Shown here: positions 10,435-18,430 of the stretch, piece by piece | How positions within the stretch are numbered: position 1 is the stretch's first letter | Layout: every line of letters starts with the position of its first letter | NCBI GenBank assembly: GCA_963793275.1 | Contig: CAWBZL010000004.1 | Span: forward strand, 434,001 to 498,000 | DNA from: Marinirhabdus sp963793275 | Lineage (GTDB): Bacteria; Bacteroidota; Bacteroidia; Flavobacteriales; Flavobacteriaceae | Direction of reading: 5' to 3' | DNA length: 64,000 nucleotides | The notes under the pieces: model-generated | What the model was told of the DNA's origin: nothing | Database searches by the model: none | What the model saw: only the letters and a program-made list of their open reading frames with translations | Position numbers and translations under genes: made by a program

Positions 10435-12417
10435 TTGAAAAATATTTTTCACATAGTATGTTTTCTTTTTTGCACAATTTGTCTTGCTCAAATAAAACAA
10501 ATTGAAGCTATTACATCTCAATTAGAGTACCCTGTTACAACAAGAGGAGGCTTTGAAAGAATGGTAATGATAGACACCTTAGTGGTAAAAAAAACGAAGG
10601 AAAATGAACTAAAACAACAATATTCCTATCTTCTTAATTACCAGAAGAGCGCACTCCAATGGGCTCTTAAAAACGGAAGTCCGGAAGAAGTGCTTATAGC
10701 CAAACTTATGCTGGCACGCTTTCAAGAAAAACTTGCCAACAATTTGGAAGCTATAAAGTTGGGGGAAGAGCTACTTACATACGAAGAAGATTTAACCTCC
10801 AGCCAAATGGCAGAGGTGATTTTTTTGGTCACCAATGCGTATACGAAAATGGAAGCCTACAACGAAGTACTTGCCTTGGAACCACTGGCGAGGAAATATT
10901 TTACAGTAGAAAATGGCTATACGATTCCTGGGTATACGATTGCAGAGCGAATAGGAATGACGTATTACCGCCTGGGGCAATATAAAAAAGCAGCAGAAAA
11001 TTTTAAAAAACAAGCAGATGCTTATAATCTGGTAGAAAACCAACTTATGGTGTCGAGTATGTATCATAATATGGGTCTTTCATATTTTGAACTAAGAGAA
11101 TTTGAAACTGCAAAAAAATATTACGATACTGCTTTAGTAGAACTAAAAAAACCAAATAATGAAAGCTTTTCTACTGTTAAATCTGAAGGATATACCGATT
11201 ATTTTGAAAAAGTAATTGAGGGGAGTATTGGGCAATTGTATTTTGAGGAAGGTACTTATGACAAGGCATTGCCGTATTTTCTTGAAGAAATGAAAGCTGC
11301 TACCGGAACTAAAGATATTAGAGAATCAAGAATTATTACGAAGGCATATACCAATGTTGCTAAAATATATTATTACAAAAATGAAGCAAATCAGGCCAAA
11401 TATTATCTGGATCTGGCCTTCAGCAGTATAGATCAGTTTGACGATACCGAATCAATTATTTTATTGCACGAACTACGCGGTAAGGTGTTGTTACAACAAG
11501 ACAAAACAAAGGAAGCTAACAAGGCTTTCGATACAGCCAGGCGTATATCAGACTCGTTAGAAAAGCAACGGTTACAACGTCAAAACCTACTTGCTTTGGC
11601 AAAATATGACGTAGAGGTAAAGGAAACGGAACTTGAAACAAGCCAGCGAGAAGGACGTTTGGCTGAAACAGCAGCTAACAATCAGTTAATTGCACTTATA
11701 ATTCTTGGGGTTTCTCTACTTTTAATTTCAATTTTCTTTCTGAAATTACAACGAGACAAAAAAACCATTGCCACCCAAAAAACAACTTTAGAGATCTCGC
11801 TTAAGGAAAAAGAAACACTCCTAAAAGAAGTACATCACCGGGTAAAAAACAACTTACAGGTAATTTCAGGATTGTTGCAGCTGCAAACAAAAAAAGCAAA
11901 TACGCCTGCTATGCATAAAGTGCTGGAAGATTCTCAACGGCAAATTCATAGTATGGCTTTGGTGCACCAAATGCTCTACCAGCAAGATAAGTATTCACTT
12001 ATCCCTATGGAAAACTATCTTGAAAAATTAACTGGACAATTAATGTACAGCTTGCCGGGAAAAAATATTGAAACCGTCGTAGAGGTAGCGCCTATAGATT
12101 TAGGAATAGACGCCGCCATACCATTGGGATTGTTGTTAAGTGAGTTAATGACCAATACCTCAAAATATGCATTTGGACCTAATGGTGGTACTATTAAAGT
12201 ACAGTTTCACGAAGCAGATAAAACAAAACCGTTAGCAAAAGAATATATTTTCACCTACTCAGATAATGGAGTAGGATTGCCGAAAAATTATGAAAAGAAG
12301 TTTTCAGAAACTATGGGATTTAGGCTTATCTTGATGCTAACTGAAGAAATGGGTGGCTCCATAGATATAGATGGAGATAACGGGGTGAAAGTTGTAGTAA
12401 AATTTAAAGACGTTTGA
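10435..12417 (+). CDS. TPR sensor histidine kinase, HisKA_2 type
   Basis: This membrane histidine kinase is the likely partner of the LytTR regulator two bases downstream. The frame is open from ATG 10339. I prefer the in-frame TTG at 10435 because it gives a clean signal peptide (KNIFHIVCFLFCTICLAQ); the 10339 start puts 32 polar residues before it. From the TTG the protein has 660 residues. TPR repeats cover about 70-380, a coiled coil about 370-415, and a membrane helix about 417-438 (LIALIILGVSLLLISIFFL). The HisKA_2 box is EVHHRVKNNLQVISGLLQLQ, with the phosphoacceptor His near 467. An ATP-binding domain follows (MTNTSKYAF as N box, YSDNGVGLP as G1). Such kinases usually feed LytTR or transcriptional regulators. 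Confidence 0.88.
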   Translation: MKNIFHIVCFLFCTICLAQIKQIEAITSQLEYPVTTRGGFERMVMIDTLVVKKTKENELKQQYSYLLNYQKSALQWALKNGSPEEVLIAKLMLARFQEKLANNLEAIKLGEELLTYEEDLTSSQMAEVIFLVTNAYTKMEAYNEVLALEPLARKYFTVENGYTIPGYTIAERIGMTYYRLGQYKKAAENFKKQADAYNLVENQLMVSSMYHNMGLSYFELREFETAKKYYDTALVELKKPNNESFSTVKSEGYTDYFEKVIEGSIGQLYFEEGTYDKALPYFLEEMKAATGTKDIRESRIITKAYTNVAKIYYYKNEANQAKYYLDLAFSSIDQFDDTESIILLHELRGKVLLQQDKTKEANKAFDTARRISDSLEKQRLQRQNLLALAKYDVEVKETELETSQREGRLAETAANNQLIALIILGVSLLLISIFFLKLQRDKKTIATQKTTLEISLKEKETLLKEVHHRVKNNLQVISGLLQLQTKKANTPAMHKVLEDSQRQIHSMALVHQMLYQQDKYSLIPMENYLEKLTGQLMYSLPGKNIETVVEVAPIDLGIDAAIPLGLLLSELMTNTSKYAFGPNGGTIKVQFHEADKTKPLAKEYIFTYSDNGVGLPKNYEKKFSETMGFRLILMLTEEMGGSIDIDGDNGVKVVVKFKDV

Positions 12418-12419
12418 GT

Positions 12420-13124
12420 ATGAAAAACAGAGTTTATGTGGTCGAAGATCAGGCAATTTCCAGATTCGCTTTAATTGAAATTTTAGAGCAAAACCAGTAT
12501 AAAGTAGTAGGAAGTGCAGCAAGTGCAGATAAAGCCTGGGACGATATTAAAAAGCTGGAAATAGACGCCGCATTGCTGGATGTTAACCTAGCCGGAGAAC
12601 TGGACGGAGTGTGGTTGGCCAAAAAAATTAGAGAGTCTAAAGATATGCCCATAATTTTTTTAAGTGCTTATGGAGATAACAGTACCCTGGAACGCGTTGC
12701 TTCTACAAATCCAAACGGTTATTTAATGAAGCCATACAATGCACCAACGCTTTTAACGAACCTGGCAATTGCTATTAACTCCTTTACACGCATTAGAGTT
12801 TCAGAAAACAAAGACAGAAAACCGCATTATATTTTCTTAAAAACCAAGGGTAAACAAACCAGAGTGAACGTTTACGATATAAAATATGTAAAATCTGAAG
12901 GAAACTACCTGGAAATTCAAATGCCTTCCGAAAGACTTATAATAAGAGATAAGTTGGCAGATTTTATCGAAAACTTACCAGCCGAAATCTTTATACAAAC
13001 GCACAGAAGATTTGTAGTAAATCGTGAAAAAATTAATGCGTATAATACCGATACCTTGCTGGTAGGAAAAATTTCAATCCCTGTTTCCAAAACGTATAAA
13101 GCCGCAGTAAAAGAGTTGTTTTGA
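12420..13124 (+). CDS. LytTR-family response regulator
   Basis: The 234-residue response regulator has a receiver domain at 1-120, with acidic E9/D10, phosphoacceptor D54 (LLDVNLAG) and K104 (YLMKPY). A LytTR DNA-binding domain occupies about 132-234 (VKSEGNYLEI ... THRRFVVN ... ISIPVSKTYK). The ATG at 12420 is preferred over TTG at 12414, which overlaps the kinase stop. The gap to the kinase stop is 2 bases, so the two are translationally coupled and form a two-component system. Its likely targets include the 21-bp-spaced direct repeats upstream of the operon (9083-9124). Confidence 0.93.
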   Translation: MKNRVYVVEDQAISRFALIEILEQNQYKVVGSAASADKAWDDIKKLEIDAALLDVNLAGELDGVWLAKKIRESKDMPIIFLSAYGDNSTLERVASTNPNGYLMKPYNAPTLLTNLAIAINSFTRIRVSENKDRKPHYIFLKTKGKQTRVNVYDIKYVKSEGNYLEIQMPSERLIIRDKLADFIENLPAEIFIQTHRRFVVNREKINAYNTDTLLVGKISIPVSKTYKAAVKELF

Positions 13125-13257
13125 TAGTGTTATCTCTATTTTTTTAATCTAAAAACATAGCTAAAGAGTATTTCTTCATATTTAACCCATCATTCTTCAC
13201 AGTTTTTTTATTCTGAACGTGAAGATTCAACTTTATACGCTAGTAATTAAGTAAGCT

Positions 13258-13367
13258 ATGAAAATCTTAAATCTTTTCAGAAAAGATTGATCTACACGGG
13301 AGCGGTTCTCGGAGGCATTTTTATATTGACTTTGCTGGTGCAGTTGGCTTATTTGATTTGGCGTTAA
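13258..13367 (+). pseudogene. Possible tiny membrane peptide, frame broken in an A run
   Basis: ATG at 13258 reads MKILNLFRKD and stops. If one A were added to the AAAA run at 13281-13284, the frame would continue KRLIYTGAVLGGIFILTLL and QLAYLIWR to TAA at 13365-13367. That would be a 36-residue basic-plus-one-helix peptide. The hydrophobic frame is convincing as a membrane helix but too short to assign. It would overlap the end of the flippase-like gene by four bases, tail to tail. The remaining gap 13125-13257 shows nothing else. It could be chance. Confidence 0.3.
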
Positions 13368-14335
13368 GGTGAAATTTTTTTCCTGTTATATAAGGGAAGT
13401 GCCAGAAAGGAAATGCCACCAGAAATAATGATGTAAGCCATATGGCTTGTCCATACAATCCAACCGAAAGCTGTCCCAACAGTTTCTGTAATCCCGAACA
13501 CCAACAAAATTCCCATCACTGCAGCAGGATATGTTCCAAAACCACTATTGGTAAAGCCAAAAGTGAAACTTCCCACCACGAATGTTGTAATAATAATACC
13601 CGTCGAAATGCCGGATGTTTGCTCAAGAGCAAGTGTAGCAATATAAAATGAAGCTAAATAAAGCCCCCAGATCACCACACTCCAGAGTATAAAAGCGCCT
13701 TTTTTCTTCATCTTAAGAATACTGAACACACCTTCTTTTAAGCCGCTAATAAGACTTCCTATTTTCAAACTGAATTTACTTTTGGAATACTTTAAAAACG
13801 CTATAAAAGCGACTAAAAACAGAAATCCAACGCCCAGGATAAGGAGTAATTTTTTTATAGGCACTACTTCAATTAAATAAGAATATAAAACATCAAACTG
13901 GAGAAATAGCGCCAATGCAATAAAAAGAACTAATAAAACCAGATCTACAATACGTTCAGAAATTACGGTACCAAAACCTTTGTCAAACGGGACATCTTCG
14001 TATTTGGTTAACACTACTGCTCTGGAAACTTCACCACTCTTAGGAATAAAAATATTCATAAGATAGGCGACCGAAACTGCCATAAAATTATTTGCGAGCT
14101 TAGGAGCGTATCCTAAAGGTTGCAATAAAAAGTTCCAGCGATAGGCACGAATTAAGTGACTTAAAATGCTAAGCGAAACAGATACAGTAACGTACCAGTA
14201 ATTTGCATTTTTAAAGTGCAGTTGCAATTCATCCAGCTGTTGCGGGCTAAATTGTCTGAAAATGTACCAAATTAAAAATACACCCAGAGCCAGAGGCAGA
14301 GCGATACTTAAAAATTTAGAGAGTGATTTGTTCAC
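13364..14335 (-). CDS. Flippase-like membrane protein (LPG synthase TM / UPF0104 family)
   Basis: The product is a 323-residue integral membrane protein with about eight hydrophobic helices and the conserved signatures of the lysylphosphatidylglycerol synthetase transmembrane (AglD/MprF flippase-like) family. These are an Arg-rich loop (SHLIRAYRWNFLLQPLG), NFMAVSVAYLMNIFIPKSGE, and SERIVDLVLL. It lacks the cytoplasmic aminoacyl-transferase half of MprF, so a lipid or glycolipid translocation role is more likely than lysyl transfer. It begins one base after the panD stop and is the last gene of the panC-panD operon. The pairing with panD is positional and says nothing definite about substrate. 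Confidence 0.85.
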   Translation of the reverse strand: MNKSLSKFLSIALPLALGVFLIWYIFRQFSPQQLDELQLHFKNANYWYVTVSVSLSILSHLIRAYRWNFLLQPLGYAPKLANNFMAVSVAYLMNIFIPKSGEVSRAVVLTKYEDVPFDKGFGTVISERIVDLVLLVLFIALALFLQFDVLYSYLIEVVPIKKLLLILGVGFLFLVAFIAFLKYSKSKFSLKIGSLISGLKEGVFSILKMKKKGAFILWSVVIWGLYLASFYIATLALEQTSGISTGIIITTFVVGSFTFGFTNSGFGTYPAAVMGILLVFGITETVGTAFGWIVWTSHMAYIIISGGISFLALPLYNRKKISP

Positions 14336-14336
14336 C

Positions 14337-14687
14337 TTAGGTAAGGAGGTTATTTTCTTCGTTTGGGAAGACCAACGAAGGCTTAAATTTTTTGGCAGCT
14401 TCTATGTCCATGATCGCGTACGTGATTAAAATTAAAATATCACCGGGCGCTACTCTTCTGGCGGCAGCACCATTTAAAGTAATTTCACCACTACCGCGAG
14501 GGCCTGGAATAGCATAGGTTTCTAAACGTTCGCCATTATTGTTGTTTACAATTTGCACTTTTTCGCCTTCAATTATATTGGCGGCGTCCAAAAGGTCTTC
14601 GTCTATGGTAATACTGCCAATATAATTAAGATCGGCTCCTGTTACCTTTACTCTGTGAATCTTAGATTTTACTACGTGAATTTGCAT
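14337..14687 (-). CDS. panD: Aspartate 1-decarboxylase
   Basis: PanD is a pyruvoyl enzyme that decarboxylates L-aspartate to beta-alanine for pantothenate and coenzyme A. The 116 residues start at the ATG 14685-14687; a longer TTG start at 14702 adds five residues with no family match. The self-processing site Gly24-Ser25 (NYIGSITID) is at the standard position. Active-site Lys9, Tyr22 and the GAAARRV stretch are present. It sits between panC (upstream, 204 bases) and the flippase-like gene (downstream, 1 base) on the minus strand. Its beta-alanine product is the substrate of PanC. Confidence 0.97.
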   Translation of the reverse strand: MQIHVVKSKIHRVKVTGADLNYIGSITIDEDLLDAANIIEGEKVQIVNNNNGERLETYAIPGPRGSGEITLNGAAARRVAPGDILILITYAIMDIEAAKKFKPSLVFPNEENNLLT

Positions 14688-14891
14688 GGGGCAAAGATAC
14701 AATTTGATTTTATATTTCGGATTTACGATGGTAGATTTTGGGATATACGTTTTGATATCATTTTTAAGTAGTTCTTAAGCCTGACACTCACACCGGAATA
14801 GTGCGCTTCATCAAGACGAGGAATAATACTTTTAAGTATATAATGGTTTTTTCCTTCAAAATAGTATTGACTGTAGTCTGTTGTCTAAAGA

Positions 14892-15737
14892 CTAATTAAC
14901 CGCTATATTATCAATCAACCTGATCTCTCCGGCGAAGGCAGCTATAAAAGCACGGTATTTCTTCCCTTCTTTTTTGTTTTTTGCTGTTTTCAGGTTTTTA
15001 ATGTTTGCTATTTCAAAATATTCAAGGTCAAGGTGTTCGTTTTCGGCAAATGCTTTTTCGGCAAATTGGGTGAGTTCTTCAATAGATTTTTTTTCGAACT
15101 CTTTTCGTGTAGTTTTTAAAATTTCAGAAATAAAAACAGCTTCTTTTCTTTGTGTTTCAGTAAGCCTTTTGTTGCGTGAGCTCATTGCCAGACCGTCTTT
15201 TTCCCTTAAAATTGGGCACCCTATTATGGTTACAGGTAGATTTTCCAGCACGACCAGTTTTTTTACAATTTGTAATTGCTGAAAATCTTTTTCACCAAAA
15301 TAAGCTCTGTCGGGTTCAATTATTCTGAAAAGATGGTTTAGTACGGTTCCTACTCCATCAAAATGCCCGTCGCGGTGTTTACCTTCCATTTCTTTAGCTA
15401 GTTTGCCAAAATCATACTCCCTGGATTTCACCTTCTCTCCGTAGACTTCGGCGGGTGTTGGTGCAAAAATTAAGATATTCTTACTTGTTTGGAATAGCAA
15501 TTCGGCATCTGCTTGTAGTGTTCTGGGATATTTAGTTAAATCTCCTTCATTGTCAAATTGCGTAGGGTTTACAAAAATACTTACCACTACCATGGTGTTT
15601 TCTGCTAAGGCTTTTTCCACCAGAGAGATATGGCCTTTGTGTAAGGCACCCATGGTGGGAACAAAACCTAAAGATGATGCTATAGGTGCAACATTTAATA
15701 TTTCTTGGAGTCCTTTAGAGGTGTGGAATATTTTCAT
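14892..15737 (-). CDS. panC: Pantothenate synthetase (pantoate-beta-alanine ligase)
   Basis: PanC joins pantoate and beta-alanine using ATP to make pantothenate. The 281-residue protein has the nucleotidyltransferase HIGH-like motif (PTMGALHKGH, 27-36), VSIFVNPTQF, the central GEKDFQQL motif and the KMSKS-like MSSRNKRL. Length is typical. It heads a minus-strand operon with panD and is divergent from the glycogen-synthase-like gene, sharing the 273-base gap 15738-16010. The two pan genes together supply the last steps of pantothenate synthesis; panB and panE are not in the window. Confidence 0.97.
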   Translation of the reverse strand: MKIFHTSKGLQEILNVAPIASSLGFVPTMGALHKGHISLVEKALAENTMVVVSIFVNPTQFDNEGDLTKYPRTLQADAELLFQTSKNILIFAPTPAEVYGEKVKSREYDFGKLAKEMEGKHRDGHFDGVGTVLNHLFRIIEPDRAYFGEKDFQQLQIVKKLVVLENLPVTIIGCPILREKDGLAMSSRNKRLTETQRKEAVFISEILKTTRKEFEKKSIEELTQFAEKAFAENEHLDLEYFEIANIKNLKTAKNKKEGKKYRAFIAAFAGEIRLIDNIAVN

Positions 15738-15879
15738 TTGGTGTAGTATTATGCAAATATGAGCATAAAATGCTCAGGGTGTTCATTCGGGATATTTAAA
15801 AATGGGTAGAAACATTTCATAATATTTCGTTAAACACCCGCAAAATTAAGTTATTGGCTTCAAACTGCATAAATTTTCG

Positions 15880-15887
15880 TAATTTTG
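15880..15887 (+). promoter_or_regulatory. Promoter -7 element upstream of glycogen-synthase-like gene
   Basis: TAATTTTG matches TAnnTTTG, with a TTG at 15854-15856. The 23-base gap is slightly long. The start of transcription would lie about 120 bases before the ATG at 16011, leaving a long leader. No riboswitch-like structure was recognised in that leader. Confidence 0.45.
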
Positions 15888-16010
15888 CGTGTTTTAAAAG
15901 CAACACCTGTAAATGTACTTTTTACAAACGCCCGTTGCTATAATTTAATATGTTGGAGATGTTACTATTTGGGCAAAACATCTTCTTGCAATTTATAATA
16001 TTTTATATAG

Positions 16011-16820
16011 ATGAAAGATAAAAGAATCTTGTATGTGTCTTCAGAAGTAGTTCCTTACCTACCAGAGACCGAGATTTCTTCCATGTCGTTTGAAGCACCT
16101 AGAATGGTAAATGGCAAAGGCGGACAAATACGTATTTTCATGCCCCGGTATGGTAATATAAACGAGCGTCGTCACCAATTACACGAAGTGATACGTCTAT
16201 CTGGAATGAACCTTGTTATAAACGATATGGATATGCCGCTCATTATTAAGGTGGCCTCTATTCCAAAAGAACGTATGCAAGTGTATTTTATAGATAATGA
16301 GGAATATTTTAAGCGAAAAGCAACTTACGCAGATGAAGATGGAAAATTGTTTCCGGATAATGACGAGCGTGCCATTTTTTTTGCAAAAGGTGTGATAGAA
16401 ACCGTAAAAAAATTAAACTGGTCGCCCGATATTATTCACGTACATGGTTGGTTGGCTTCTTTTTTGCCATTATACCTGCGTACATATTATAATAACGAAC
16501 CATTATTCGAAAACAGTAAAATTGTTACCTCTGTATACAATCAAGGCTTCGATGGTACGTTAGATGAAAAGGTAACCAGTAAATTAGGATTTGATGGTAT
16601 TGCTGAAGAACATATAGCAAACCTTAAAAGTCCAGATTATGTGAATGTTATGAAAGTTGCATTAAATAATAGCGACGCAGCCATCATAAATTCCGAAGAA
16701 TTACCGCAAGCGCTAAAAGACCATCTGGAAACATTAGATAAACCAGTGCTTCCATACCAGACCACCGAAACCATCGAAGAAGCTTATTTAGATTTTTACC
16801 AAAACAAAGTACTGGGATAA
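16011..16820 (+). CDS. Glycogen/starch-synthase N-terminal-domain protein
   Basis: The 269 residues match only the N-terminal half of GT5 glycogen/starch synthases: RILYVSSEVVPY at the start, a Rossmann-like fold with IRIFMPRYG, and DIIHVHGWLASFLPLY. The C-terminal GT-B half that binds the nucleotide sugar is absent. The usual ADP-glucose-binding KTGGL loop is also missing (here EISSMSF). A conventional glucosyltransferase activity is therefore doubtful. The stand-alone half-domain protein between panC and a DUF4270-glmS pair is, from memory, a recurring flavobacterial arrangement. The gene stops 24 bases before the DUF4270 gene and is probably co-transcribed with it and glmS. Confidence 0.8.
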   Translation: MKDKRILYVSSEVVPYLPETEISSMSFEAPRMVNGKGGQIRIFMPRYGNINERRHQLHEVIRLSGMNLVINDMDMPLIIKVASIPKERMQVYFIDNEEYFKRKATYADEDGKLFPDNDERAIFFAKGVIETVKKLNWSPDIIHVHGWLASFLPLYLRTYYNNEPLFENSKIVTSVYNQGFDGTLDEKVTSKLGFDGIAEEHIANLKSPDYVNVMKVALNNSDAAIINSEELPQALKDHLETLDKPVLPYQTTETIEEAYLDFYQNKVLG

Positions 16821-16844
16821 GCCCGGTGTTTTTTAAAGAGCATT

Positions 16845-18419
16845 ATGAAGATAAAGAATATGTTGCCGAAATTAATGGCAATTTTAGTTGTAATCGTGGT
16901 TTTTGCTTCCTGTGAAGAAGATTTTAATACCATAGGATCCGATATTGTAGACCAGAATTTTACATCAGAACTTTTTGACGAAAGTACTGTAATCGCCTAT
17001 AGCAGAAAGTCACTACCTGTTCAAACAAATTTACTTCCTGCATACCAGTTAGGGGTATACAACGATCCCGTGTATGGAAAATCCAACGTAAATTTACTAA
17101 GTCAGGTTACTATGCAAAATCCAGATCCGGATTTTGGGGATTGCGTCCAGTTGGACAGTGTAGTATTATATTTGCCATTTTTTAGTGAATCCAGTATTGC
17201 AAATGAGATCACTACCTACACGCTGGATTCGGTTTTTGGAAATCAGCCTATCAATATTTCTATATTTGAGTCTAATTTCTTTTTAAGAGATTTAGATCCG
17301 GATTCAAATTTTGAAGATGCCCAAAGGTATTATTCGAATCAGGGACAAACGTTCGATATGTTCAGAGGACGTCTTATTCATACTATCGAAAATTTTACTC
17401 CCTCAAATAATGGTATCAAAATTAACGATACTACTACGTTACCACCAGGTCTTCGTGCAAATCTTCCCTTAGAAGTTTTTCAGGAAAAGATTATCGATAT
17501 GGAAGGCAGTACAGAGTTAATCAACAATAATAACTTCCGCGAATTTTTTAGAGGATTGTACTTTAAAGTTGAAAGCACCAATGGCGATGATGGAAGTTTA
17601 TTTTTGTTCGATATTGGAGATGGTAACAATGACCCTACAGATGATGCACGTATAGATTTGTTTTATAAATCTAAAATTTTATCCGGAAGTGCAACCTGTG
17701 AAAATAATACCGTAGATTTTGACGAGAATGAATTTCGTTTAAATTTTGGTGCTATTAACGTAAATACGTTTGAAAATAGGTTAGATCCGGACATAGCAAG
17801 TGCTCTGGCAAACCCTGATATTAATGAGGGGGAAGAAACACTCTATATTCGTGGTGGAGACCCAATTATTACGGTTGTGGAACTCTTTGGAGAAGACCTT
17901 GATAATAATGGCGTTGCAGACCAGTTAGAGTTTTTGCGAGATCAAAAATGGCTCATTAACGAAGCCAACCTTATCTTTTATGTAGACCAGGATAAAATTG
18001 CAGGAGGCACAGTAGAGCCGGACAGAATTGTGATCTATGGCTTAGGCAGTGATACTTTTTTAGCAGATTTGCCATTAGACCCAACATCGGGCGGAGAGCC
18101 TTTTGAAGCATTAACAGATCACTTTGGACCGCTTGTTCGTGGCAGTGATGAAAATGGACAGTTTTATAAAATCAGGATTACAAACCATATAAGTAACCTT
18201 ATTAACGAAAATACCGACAATGAGGCTCTGGGTCTTGTGGTATCTCAAAATGTGACAGAGTTTGATTTTCAGGATCTTGAAAATTCACAAGCACCGGGAA
18301 TAGACAATGTTCCTGCAGCGACCATACTCTCGCCACGAGGAACTATATTGTTTGGTAATAAAACTACCAATGAAGCAAAACGATTAAAGCTTCAGATTTT
18401 CTATACAGAACCTAATTAA
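16845..18419 (+). CDS. DUF4270 lipoprotein
   Basis: The 524-residue protein starts with a lipoprotein signal (MKIKNMLPKLMAILVVIVVF, then ASCEEDFNTIG), the Cys being the lipidation site. The rest is Asp/Asn-rich and beta-strand-like, with the DUF4270 features GSDIVDQNF near the N-terminus and LGVYNDPVYG (about 66-75). It should be an outer-membrane or surface lipoprotein of unknown function. It lies 11 bases before glmS, and from memory this order is common in Flavobacteriaceae. That neighbourhood hints at an envelope-glycan role, but this is only inference. Confidence 0.88.
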   Translation: MKIKNMLPKLMAILVVIVVFASCEEDFNTIGSDIVDQNFTSELFDESTVIAYSRKSLPVQTNLLPAYQLGVYNDPVYGKSNVNLLSQVTMQNPDPDFGDCVQLDSVVLYLPFFSESSIANEITTYTLDSVFGNQPINISIFESNFFLRDLDPDSNFEDAQRYYSNQGQTFDMFRGRLIHTIENFTPSNNGIKINDTTTLPPGLRANLPLEVFQEKIIDMEGSTELINNNNFREFFRGLYFKVESTNGDDGSLFLFDIGDGNNDPTDDARIDLFYKSKILSGSATCENNTVDFDENEFRLNFGAINVNTFENRLDPDIASALANPDINEGEETLYIRGGDPIITVVELFGEDLDNNGVADQLEFLRDQKWLINEANLIFYVDQDKIAGGTVEPDRIVIYGLGSDTFLADLPLDPTSGGEPFEALTDHFGPLVRGSDENGQFYKIRITNHISNLINENTDNEALGLVVSQNVTEFDFQDLENSQAPGIDNVPAATILSPRGTILFGNKTTNEAKRLKLQIFYTEPN

Positions 18420-18430
18420 ATTTATTTTTT

